From positions 11,282,971 through 11,346,970 of the forward strand of contig NC_081333.1 in NCBI RefSeq assembly GCF_022539665.2: a stretch of DNA of 64,000 nt, given 5' to 3'. The stretch comes from Daphnia carinata. Taxonomy: Eukaryota; Arthropoda; Branchiopoda; Diplostraca; Daphniidae. The translations under genes and the position numbers were made by a program. This document shows, piece by piece, positions 46,863-57,800 of this stretch (positions are counted from its first letter, which is position 1; every line of letters starts with the position of its first letter). Below the pieces are notes generated by a model. It was not told where the DNA came from, made no database searches, and saw only the letters and a program-made list of their open reading frames with translations.

Positions 46863-49226
46863 ATGGCTCAAATCAAAAATAAAATTCTGTTTCCTGATCT
46901 TAACCGAAATCCAGAAGATGAATTTCCAAAGCAACGCGTGCCTGACTATGTCATTTCAGAGGTCGAAAAGCTTATACAACTTCACGGTGATTTAGAACTC
47001 TTCGTAAGTGGATCCAAGTTTACGAAGTAATCCAAAGATAAGTGGTCAATTTTACCTACAGATTGACTGGAAAACGCGATCTAGCGTAACTGCTAGTCAG
47101 TTGATCGACGATGCTTACAAAATTGCTTCACAATTTAAAAGAAGAGCCTGTCAACCTGGAGCGGTGATTTCGTGCTTAATCTACAGTGATGTCAACTATT
47201 TTAGTTTCCTTTTGGCGACATGGATGTCAGGCTGTGTCTCGTCATCTTTACAACATTCTTTCTCGCAAGGTCTAGTAACAAAAAACTAACTAATAAAAGC
47301 TTGACTTACAGCTCTGTACACATTGCAGAGCTATTGATTCAGCTGATACGATCTAGCCATAGCCGCTTATTGCTGTGCGATATGGAAAGTGCGGAAAGGT
47401 GCCGAGCTATTAAAATTGAATGTCCTGAATTAGAAGAAGTCTTCGTCCTAGGCCAATTCGAGGGCTGCACTCCATTCGATCGCCTTCTCAGCGACGAGGC
47501 TTTTGATCGTGGTAATATAGCGGTTAATTCCTCAATTTTAAACGTTATATTTGTCTAAACACAATGTCATTTGTCAGATGAATTCAAAAGACCCGAACCT
47601 TACGACCCAGACGAAACATTATCAATGGTATTCTCGAGTGGAACAACAGGAGAACCGAAAGGCATTCTTCTAACTCAGCAGAACATCTATAGTTATTTAC
47701 TTACAGCACGGTGTGTATTAGAAATCAAGAGGTAATCATGTAGATATCAGCGGTTTCACAGTTTTCTATTTGATCAGACCAAAGGCTAACAGACCCGGAA
47801 TGAGAACTCTCTTCGTTCCGAGGATAGGTAACGTCATGGGCCTCGTTTTCGGTCTTCGAGATGTGCTCATCTACAGCAAAACGTATTTGATGTCGACCTA
47901 CCGAGACGAATGGCTATTTGCCGCCATTGAAGAAACCAAGGTACTCAAGAAGGAATAGTTTTTCGATAAAACATCATGTTTCTAAATTGTTTAAATTATC
48001 AAGCCGGAACGTGCATTACTTTATTTGCCTCACATATTGGCAATAGCTAAACATCCGAAATCAGAGACGAGCAACTTGTCCAGCATAGAGGCCGTATTTA
48101 CTGCTGGCATGTCAATTAGCAAAGACTTGCAAAAAAAACTATTCTTGAAGTTGACTTCGCTAAAGACCTTCTTTATGGCAAGTTCATCTTGTGGAATATG
48201 TTAAAGAACATTTGTTTAAAAAAAATGATGTGGTCCTACCATAGTTTTATGGCATGACGGAGTTCGCCATCGGCACGATGCGTCCCTTTTACGATTACGA
48301 GGAAAACGATCATCGCCTTGAAGAGTTGAGTAAGTAAAGCGCTCGCGGATAGCATTTAAAAGGTCCCATAAAATCTTCACTATATCCTTAGGAAAAAACC
48401 ACAAGTTGAAACCAGATTCAGTTGGACACCTCTGCCCAATGAATCTAATGAAGGTACGGTATCAATAAATGATATTAAAGATAAATATAAGAAATAAATC
48501 GAACATTGTCAGGTGGTAGACGAAAACACCGGGGAAACACTGGGACCAAACCAAAAAGGTGAATTATGCTTCAAAGGTCCTTCGTTGTTTAAAGGATATT
48601 GGAATAATGCAGAGGTACATATCTCATTAACATCGCGGAATGGGCAGATGATTCAGTTTAAATATCCTTAACAGGCAACGACGGATATCGTAAGGGATGG
48701 TTGGATACACACAGGTGATGTGGGCTATTACGATGACGATGGAGACGTGTTTTATGTCCAGAGAAATAAAGAACTAATCAAATACCTTGGCCACCACGTA
48801 AAGGAAAAAATTACACCAAGATTATACAGGGCATGTTAATTCTCTTACACGTTTGGACAGGTGATTCCATCACAGCTAGAAGCGATCCTGAAATCCCATC
48901 CGGCAGTTGAGGACGCTGCTGTTGTGGGAATCAAAAGCGAAGACTATGGTGAATTACCAATGGCTTATGCAATCAAAAAGCCAGGTCACGATAAATTGGA
49001 AGCTAGAAGACTCGTAAACTTTTTACACGGTATGTATCAGCCAATTTTGAAAAGCCATCATATTCGATTTTGTTATTTTACAGATCGCGTTCACGACGAA
49101 TCTTTGCTGCGAGGAGGACTCGTGTTCATCGATGAGATTCCTAGAAACGTCATGGGCAAAATAGTCCGCCAGCAACTGCGCGATCGAGCAGAATCAGAAG
49201 CTTGGAAACCTTCATCATTTCGCTAG
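46863..49226 (+). CDS. Luciferase-like / 4CL-like acyl-CoA synthetase (AMP-binding)
   Basis: Activates a carboxylic acid to an acyl-adenylate, then forms the CoA thioester. Exons 46863-47003, 47062-47269, 47329-47511, 47578-47710, 47778-47940, 48004-48177, 48245-48329, 48392-48453, 48513-48614, 48675-48797, 48861-49029, 49084-49226; 561 residues. Seen: [16 protein letters not shown] (ATP-binding loop, about residue 190-205), YGMTE (about 336), [44 protein letters not shown], and [13 protein letters not shown] with the catalytic Lys. It ends SSFR, so there is no peroxisomal SKL-type signal, unlike firefly luciferases. The intron after 48177 uses a GC donor. At 47269/47329 the acceptor was chosen at TTGCAG because the earlier CTTACAG gives the wrong phase. 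Substrate unknown. Confidence 0.92.
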
Positions 49227-49308
49227 ATTTAATTGATTTGTTTAAAAGTGGGTGGATCGCTTAAAATCCTGACATAAGACACTTAAAGTCCTTTTCCAAA
49301 CAGAAACG

Positions 49309-49314
49309 TTTATT
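49309..49314 (-). terminator. Poly(A) signal of the ABCB gene
   Basis: Minus-strand AATAAA, about 155 nt downstream of the ABCB stop codon. It lies in the 240-bp gap before the convergent acyl-CoA synthetase stop, so the two 3' UTRs probably abut or overlap. Confidence 0.55.
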
Positions 49315-49466
49315 TTCAATCTCAAATTTTTTGAATACATCAAGTTTAATTTGCCAAAACAGCGTCAGATTCATCTTCAACTCACTAGTCATTTACGGCG
49401 ACAACAATGGTACCTTTAAGGCCACCTTTCTTCGAACGTTCGAGAGAGAGCGCAACGATAGGTAGG

Positions 49467-52400
49467 TCATTGACTGAGGCCTTGAAGAGTCCACAGTTGA
49501 TGATAAATGCCTTTTAGTTGAATTAATTCTCCATGTTTTCCTTGTTCCCTTATCTGGCCTCTATCAACCACCAATATTTCATCCGCATCCTTGATAGTGC
49601 TAAGACGGTGAGCGACGATAATACACGTCCTGCCTTGTCCGGCTCGTTCCAGCGCATCTTGAACCACTTTCTCACTCTCCGTATCCAGAGCTGAAGTTGC
49701 TTCATCCAGTAAGAGAATTCGTGGATGTCGTATAAGTGCTCGCGCAATAGCCATCCGCTGTTTTTGTCCACCACTTAATTGCGTACCTCTTTGGCCGGCT
49801 ATCGTCTCATAGCCAAGCGGTAAAGATTGGATGAAAGTGTGGATGTTCGCATTTCTTGCGGCTTCGATAATTTCATCCATGGGAACTGATCGCGTCAAGT
49901 CGCCGTAAGCGATATTTTCAGCAATAGTTCGATTGAAAAGAACAGGCTCTTGTGAAACGATACCCAATTTAGATCGAAGTAAACTTGATGAACTGAGACT
50001 TATGTCTCTGTCGTCGACTAGAATCGTTCCGGAATCAGGCTCGTAAAAACGCTGGAGGAGCTGAATCAACGTGGATTTCCCACATCCGCTGTGGCCGACA
50101 AGAGCCACAGTTCGGCCAGGTTGGATGACGGTGGATAAACCTCTTAAAACGGACCCTTCTGGCCTTGTTGGGTAACGGAAATGCACGCCCCTAAATTCAA
50201 CTTTACCTTCCATCTCTGAATAATCCGATTTTGATGATGAATTGTTAGCTGTTTCTTCATCCGGTGGATCGCATTCGATGAGTTGGAAGATCCGTTTGGC
50301 TGCTGTTTTGGCGCGGCCATAATTCGGTGTGAACGCCAATGTTTGCCCAACCATTTCCATGCCAAAGACGAGGGCTTCGCAGACTTTAAATACTTCTTTG
50401 TAAGGCAGGTCTTCGTTTTGAATTAAATAGGTTCCGTAAGACATGCAAACAACGGAAGCGAAGCAGGACATGTTGCATGTCAATCCGAAGATAACTGCAC
50501 GGACGGGCGTTAGCTTTTTGGCCACTTTGTAAGGTTCACGAAGAGACGCCATGTAATTCGTATTAAATTTTTCTTCCAGGCCAAGACTGGCTACTGTTCG
50601 GATATTGGAAATGGCTTCCGTAGCAAGCCGAGTGGATTGTTCCATCGCTTTTGCTTTAGCAGTTATTTGGCCCGTGTTCATTTTGACTTCCAGAACGCCC
50701 GATAGCAAAACAACGGGTACAAATACGCCGCTGACTAATGCCAGTTTCCAGTTGTACACTAATGATAATGTCAGAGCAAATAAGATACTGACGGAAACCT
50801 GAACGAGGAGGCCTATCCTGGCACCGGTGGCTCCCTGGATAGCCGAAGCATCTCCGGACAGACGAGCGCAGAGCGAACCGACGGAATTTTCCAGCTGATC
50901 AAACCATCCAATCTTTTGTTTTAGAATGGATTGGAAAACTAGTTTCCTCACACGAAATGTGAGCTTTTCTCCAGCAATGGTTAGCATAAATGTCTGCATA
51001 AAAGCACCGATACCGGTACCGAATGCGATACCCAAGAAAATCTGAAACGGGCAATCGAATTTCGTTAATTTCAATCAGCTGGCGATCGATAAAAATGTGT
51101 TTTACCAATGCAAGGATATCGTTCAAATGTTGGGCTTCTTCTTGCTGTAACGATGGATCCAACAAACCCATAAGTTCACCGTAAACCATGGCGTAAACTG
51201 GAGTGCTCAAGCCTAATATGGTTGATCCGATCACGCCTAAAGTAATGTATCCCCATTCCGGTTTGTTCAACTGAAATATTTTCCAAATGGAAACATCATC
51301 GTCCTTAGGTTGGAGTGGAAGATGATGCTGAATAGAATCGCCGTTATTTTCAGGTACATTGGCCTCAGCTTTTAATTGCTGTGGCAGCGAATCTGAGATC
51401 AATTCAAGTTTCCCCGAAGGATTCAAGTTCGGATCGTCTGGTGTAAAACTTTGTTCTTGCGATTCCACCAAATGATAATAAAGTCCTCTTTTGTTCATAA
51501 GAGTATCATGGTTTCCCTCCTCCTAAAATGTAATTTGACATTCAGGTAAATTTCAAACAGAAAGTCTGCAGAATTCACCTCAATTACACCACGGTTGAAA
51601 ACCAGAATTGTATCAGCGTTGCGGATGGTGGTGAGTCGATGCGCAACGATTAGAGTAGTCCGTCCTTGCCGAGCTTTATCCAAAGCTGATTGAACGACAG
51701 CTTCACTTTTCGTGTCGAGTGCTGAAGTAGCTTCATCGAATAATAAAATCTTAGGGTTACGAATGAGGGCACGGGCGATTGCAATGCGTTGTTTCTGTCC
51801 GCCACTGAGGTGAGCGCCACGTTCACCCACTAGAGTATCGTAAGAATTGGGCAGAGATATGATAAAATCATGAGCGTTTGCTTTTTTTGCAGCTAGTTCG
51901 ATATCTTCCTGAGACACGTCATCATAACTTGGATGCCCATATCGAATGTTGTCACCGATACTCACGCTGAACAGAACAGGCTCCTGTCCGACGACCCCAA
52001 TGTTTTCACGCAACCAACTCACGTTCAATTCTTTGACGTCATGGCCGTCGATTGTGATCTTGCCTCGAGTAGGGTCGTAAAAACGCTGTAGTAGTTGAAC
52101 GCAAGTAGATTTTCCGCAACCACTTTGCCCGACTAGAGCTACCGTTTGGCCAGCTGCTACTTCGAAACTGATCCCGCGTAGAACGGGCACATCCGGACGT
52201 GAGAAATAAGCGAAATGTACGTTCTCAATTTTGATGTGACCGTTGATGTTTTTCAATCGTTTTCCAGCGGATGAAGAACTGTCTATCACTGGTATTTGAT
52301 TAAGGATTCGATAGACTTCCGCAGCTGCAACGCGAGCTGCGGAAAACGTTTCGAGGAAAGGAAATAGTTTGCCCACGTTTAAGGCGGCGTACAGCATGTT

Positions 52401-53638
52401 AAAGAAAACAATGTTAAGTGTTCCAGCATCGTACTTGCTGGTACTTTCTCCATTACAGCTGGATTGCAGGATAAGTTTGATACCGTACCAAAATGTGAGC
52501 GCATAACTGGCGTAAGTGAGGAGCCAAACTAAACCGCTTCCAATTGCCGTGGCCAGCCCTCGTTTAATTCCGGCCGTTCGGGCTGGTTTGATAGAAGCTT
52601 CAAATTGTTTGGCTTCTTTCACTTGGGCGTTGAACATGTTGACTGTTTTAATTGCTCCGATGATTTCTTCAGCTAAACTTCCAGCTGAAGCGTAAGCTTC
52701 GGTTTCTTTGGCTGTTAATGTCGATTGAATTTTGGCTAAAATTCCAGCCGTGACAGTCAGGACGGGCAAGGCGACTAATGTAATCAATGCCAACTCCCAG
52801 CCAAAATAAAAGGCAGTTATGAGACAGATGGTGGCAATTGAAGAATACGAGATAAAAAGCCCCACTTTCTCACCGATTCCATCTTGGATTTTCGTCAAGT
52901 CCCTACAGAAGAGTTTTGGTTGAATTTAAATATAATCTATAAAGAGAAATTTGTATACGAACTCTGAAATTCGAACGGCCATTCCATCGGTCGTTCTCGT
53001 ATCATGCCAACTGATTTCTTGGGCCAAAATGGACTTCACGGCGCAGCTCCTTAATCTGTAGATCTGATACAATCTTATGTAATGGAATTTGAATGATTGA
53101 ATAATATTACAGCAGTAAATAGTCACTTGATTTTCAGCTGAGATGTTTAAACATGTGATGAAGACAAAATTTAGCAAAACGGAAAGCAATCCGAGACAAG
53201 TGGTGCCAATTGCAAAGACTACCACCGAATTCATAATATCACCACTTTCATTCGTAAACAACCTGCAATCAACAGAATATCATTATTTAGAACACAATAA
53301 CGTATTTTGAATGAAAATAAAAATTACGTGAAAGCAGGGCCGTTGGCAGTTGCGTTGGGCGGAAGAAGACACTCCGATGTGTTGGTGAATTCATTTGTGC
53401 CCCCCGTCGTGTAATTTACTTCGGGATCAGAAAATTCGATAATAATATTAGAGAGATCACCCCAAATTAATACCATTAACGGGAGGCAAACTCCATTTAA
53501 TATTGCAGCGAAAACAGCTGCGTACATGAGAATGACATCCGTCTTTGTTGCAAAACGGAAGAGTGCAGCAAAATTGACGGAAGTCGCTGAAGCGTCTACC
53601 TTTCCTTCCGTCGAACAGCATTGAAATCGACGTAACAT
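49467..53638 (-). CDS. ABCB full transporter (P-glycoprotein / MDR type)
   Basis: ATP-driven exporter of hydrophobic compounds in the plasma membrane. Exons in transcript order 53638-53328, 53262-53127, 53063-52963, 52902-51579, 51522-51106, 51041-49467; phases match; 1287 residues, the normal length. Order TMD1-NBD1-TMD2-NBD2. Seen: first extracellular loop with several N-glycosylation sequons (NYT, NTS, NAT, NES); IYRLRSCAVKSILAQEISWHD; NBD1 Walker A GQSGCGKST (about 440) and LSGGQKQRIAIARALIRNP with LLFDEATSALD (about 550); linker; NBD2 GHSGCGKST (about 1085) and LSGGQKQRMAIARAL with LLLDEATSALD (about 1190). Both nucleotide sites look complete. The last exon is a single 1575-bp block covering most of TMD2 and NBD2. 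Confidence 0.97.
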
Positions 53639-54126
53639 GGTTGCGACGTCTGTGATACGTTAAGAGTGAAATTCTCTACAGAATTAATAGATCACATAAA
53701 CTTAAAAAATAAACCGGGGAGCGCATCTGATTGTTACAGCTCGCACTGATTTGAGAACGTGCATGTCTAGCACATGCCGAGACTGAGGCACATATGATGC
53801 AACATTTGTTGCTACGAACGCACGCAACAATCTCGAATTTTTTAGACATGTTGTTTAGCCGAGACATAATCTAGTTCACATGTTGTTATGGCTCGTCTAA
53901 GCTCAAATAATAAAATATTAATGCCTGTTTCATCTTTTTGTTGGACTATGACTCTGAATTGATAGCACAGACCGATAGGATCAGTTCATTTTTCACCCAT
54001 CTGATTTTTTCTTATCGTCTTCACTATACGTAAATGTTTTACATGAAAGTTTATCTTGAATCCACAGTTTATATGTGACATAAATTTTGTTTTTTCTAAT
54101 GCAACAAAAATGATTAATCATTATTT

Positions 54127-54243
54127 TACAATAGGATGCGGCGATGATTTAATTTCGTTGGATATGCAGCACACGAATAGATTTCGTGAAATTCCCGCTG
54201 ATTCTCGATTCAAAATTGGGTTCCCGAAAGCTATCGGCATCTA
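54127..54243 (-). CDS. Possible terminal exon fragment downstream of the orphan exon
   Basis: The minus strand has ACAACTAG| followed by an open frame MPIAFGNPILNRESAGISRN continuing to a stop TAA near 54127. It starts in phase 0, which fits the phase-0 end of the block at 54755. No family was recognised; it may be fortuitous. Confidence 0.2.
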
Positions 54244-54754
54244 GTTGTAGCTCCTCTTACTATTGTTAAATCTGTTCAAGACAGAGCAACATCCTCGAAC
54301 AGGGGATCATGGGATCACGTCTTCCAGACAGGAAAGTTCTGCATGGGAACATACAAGAGATGAACAGCTTTAGTGGACTAAACTGATCAGACTTATTATC
54401 CAGTTTTAAATTTGTTTTTAATTACTTTGGCTTTTATCGGTGGCGAAAGAGCATTGTTCGTTCGACTGAACACGGAATAGCAACGTTATATCAACTAGAC
54501 AAGTTGACGGTCTCTCATTTCCATGACGAGTCAATTACTAATAATCTATTTTCGTTGTCTTCACGATTGATTTGTTTCTACTGCAAATTTAACGATGCGC
54601 TGTCGAGGTCGATTCGACATCAACTCATCAACCGGTAGTGAATAACTATAATTTCCAACGGTACTTTTTTTGGTGACTAACTAGCGGTAAAACCAGTTAC
54701 ACCCCACTCGACAACGCCTTCTTGGCGGAGCCAACAGCATCAGTCGTTAATCAC

Positions 54755-54887
54755 CTGTGTGGATAAGATTTGCTGGAAACGCACAGTCACGTCAGATTTC
54801 CCCTCGCTAATAAATAAAAATCCCACTCCGTAAGGTGGCGATGTTCCAGCACGTTCAACCTTACCGTCCCCACAATTGCGGAGTAAT
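54755..54887 (-). CDS. Orphan exon-like block, possibly part of an IRS/DOK-type PTB domain
   Basis: The minus strand is bounded by TTTCTAG| and CACACAG|GTGATT. One frame is fully open, reading LLRNCGDGKVERAGTSPPYG and then VGFLFISEGKSDVTVRFQQI. The pattern (R-x-C-G, an E-x-G turn, G-x-G before a beta strand, then a helix ending in Q-Q-I-L) is reminiscent of the second half of an IRS-type PTB domain. The typical Arg pair is absent and the match is by eye only. No neighbouring exon with a firm identity was found. Confidence 0.3.
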
Positions 54888-57800
54888 CTAGAAAACAAAT
54901 GAAATAGTTTGACATCCATATCCGTGGTATCGTGTTCAGGAAAGCAATGAATATGCAAAGCTTAAAGCTGTCCCCATACGGGTTCTTTATGTGCGTACGA
55001 TTTTTATGTGTAAAAAGAAATGTCATTTAGTTAGTTTTTTTTTAGCAGTTTCGAGTAATACAATACGAACTCTTTAAAGGCCCATTTCTTTTCCTGTCAA
55101 CTGGAGAAAGAAATCCCGTATGCCGGACAACGAGTTGTTCTTGTTTCAGGGCTGTGTAATTTATTATCCGCCAAAGTTTTCTTGTTTCTTTTCAGGAAGG
55201 GGAGGGAGCGGCTGTATTGTCTTTGTGTCATTTTTGACTAGTGGCCTACTTGTACGTGGTAGAAAAAAAAATAGTGCCAAATGTGTGTACACGCAGAATC
55301 AAGTATAACTTATTTTCACAGACGAAAGATTCCGGCTGGGAAAAAAACGGTATAAATCAACTCCATATGGTTTCATCCGACTTTTGGACCAGTAAACTCA
55401 TCGTCCAAGTTTGCTGGTTAAAAAAAAAAAAGTAAACTTTTTCAACAGTAATAGAAGGAACTATTTTATTATACGGAGCTGGAAAAAAAAGTTTTCAAGT
55501 GTCCCTGTTCAAATAGTTATATGGGTCTCTTTGGAGGACTCTTTGAAATCACGAACTCGCAAGCTTTTTTTTTTTGAATAAATCAAACAACCAAAGCCCA
55601 TTTTTTTTGGGGGCCCGTCATGTTGGCAGAGGACTTCTCGAATGACTGTCAATAATACAAGAACTGCATAGACAAGGAAGATCAAACTTTTGCTATATTT
55701 CTATATACACAATGTGCGCAGCATATATTGAAATATACTTTAAAGAAATTGGCTGTTTCCCCCTTTTTTTTTTGTTAGTTTTTTTATAAACACATTTTTC
55801 TTTTTCAGTTCCTTCTCCTTCCTTTGAAAAAGAAAATCCTCTTCACATTTGACTGACAAGAGAGACAGATTGTCTGTGTCTGTTTGTCGACTGATTATTC
55901 GTCTTTCTTATATAGATTTCCTCTCCCCACACGATCTGTGACCTCAACTATTCCAAACACGATAGCATTTTTTCTATTATATCTGTTCATTTTTTATTCA
56001 TTTTTCATTTCCCCCCTCTTCTCCGTAGCTGTCTAACAGATATTTAAATGCGGTCAGAGAAGGAGGTAAATATCACGAACCGATTATTGGATTATGAAAA
56101 CGTTTTTTTTTCGGGTTAAAGCTGTTTGGGATCCTGTCATTTTCCAAGTCCCTTTTGGCAGAGCTTTAAAAAAGAAAGAAATAGGATTGTTATGTGTGTA
56201 TGCGCGCAGGGTTGGGCTGACAAAAGGGGGCGGTAATGACGTGCATTGTGATCGACGTCAGACTATGTGTGTATGTATATTTATACCCATAAGAGCTCTT
56301 GCGTTATCTAGCTGCCATTCAAATAAGCCCGGATTGCGTCAAGTCGTTTGCATATCGAAAGACTAGGGAAATGAAAATACCAAACAGAACGTGATTTGTT
56401 TGATATTTGTCTTTTATTTAACGGTCTACAGAATTAAATTGATAATCATAAAAGAGTCGAAAATAAAGGGCCTAATACGGGACGAACTTGTGGTGACATC
56501 GCTTCCGCAGCTCTTCCGCATTAAAATCTATAATGGCAATTTTGGTTTTTTTTTTCCTTTTTATCAATTCACACGGGAAAGCTTCTGAGCACCTTGTCAA
56601 CCTCCGACTGTGCGCGACATTTAAATACATTGGTATATTACATGAAAACGCTCGAGGTCGTTCGAAGCTTAAGGGACACTCTATCCCGTTCTTTTTAAAA
56701 CTTCCTTTCTCTACATTCACGCAGCAGCAGTTTACAGCGGGAGATAACGCCGCTTCTTGTTGTGTCTTTTTTTCAAGCTCTCCGCTGTATATATTTATAA
56801 TGTTTCGAACATATATATCCATTGATTTGAAAATCTCCCACCGACAACAAGTTTCGTGCTGGGTCGGCAAGCCCTTACGAAACTTTTAAATGTAGCCGCG
56901 TGAGTTGCGTAACACTTTTTTTTTTTAGCGAAGCTATCGACGCTACTTCGCTTGAATGGTGCATCCATTTAGGAAGGCCAGATTGGAATCTTACTATACA
57001 CATCTATTGTATATTTATCCTTTTTTTCTTTATCTTTCGGGGTAAAAGAGCTTTTTTTATTCCTTATGCGCTATCTTCCTAAAGGAGCGGATCCTCTCTT
57101 TTTTTTTTTTTAGTACATGTCGTTGCTTTTCATCTTTTTTTTTTCGTTAATAGAACGCCCGCTGCTGACGCGGCAGCTCCCGGAAAAAAAAAAAAAATAA
57201 AACAAGAAGGAGGAATCCATTATAATCTCATGCTGCCTCCTTTCTCTATGGATTTTAGACGTTTGTATGCGTGTACAGCACAAGGATGGATATGCGTTGC
57301 ACCATGTTCTCCTTGCTCCCGAAGGATGTCTCCGTGTTGTGCCTATTCATCGGGGGACAAGAAAAATAAAATTACAAAATAAAAAGAGTCGCTTTTAAAT
57401 TTATTTTTTGAGAGGGATCTTTTCAAGTTGTTTATCATTCAAGAATTCTTAATAAACATTGGCTGTTTGCGTCCTAGAATTACGGAAGGGAGTGTGGCTT
57501 CCTTTTGCTTTTTTTGGCTTTCTAATTTGGTGTCACATCTATACGCATATGTTTTTATGTAAGTTAATACTTACAATGTATATAGAGCGTGAATGTCCCG
57601 ACGCGACATCCAGGCGCGTAAGAGGCTGTTGGATACATAAGAATGGACGGGATACAAAGACGTTTGTGGCCAACTTAATTTGATACAATACGGCCAAACA
57701 GGTAATGTTATCCGTTAAGTTGAGCATTGTCACTCAAACAAGAATGTGACGAAAAGCAAAATGTAATTGCATAAAGGAGAAGACGTGACTTTGCCAGTTG

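Noticed and set aside
47291-47328. Earlier acceptor (CTTACAG) in the acyl-CoA synthetase
   Set aside because: It gives the wrong phase or a stop; TTGCAG at 47328 gives SFSQELLIQL, which fits the family.
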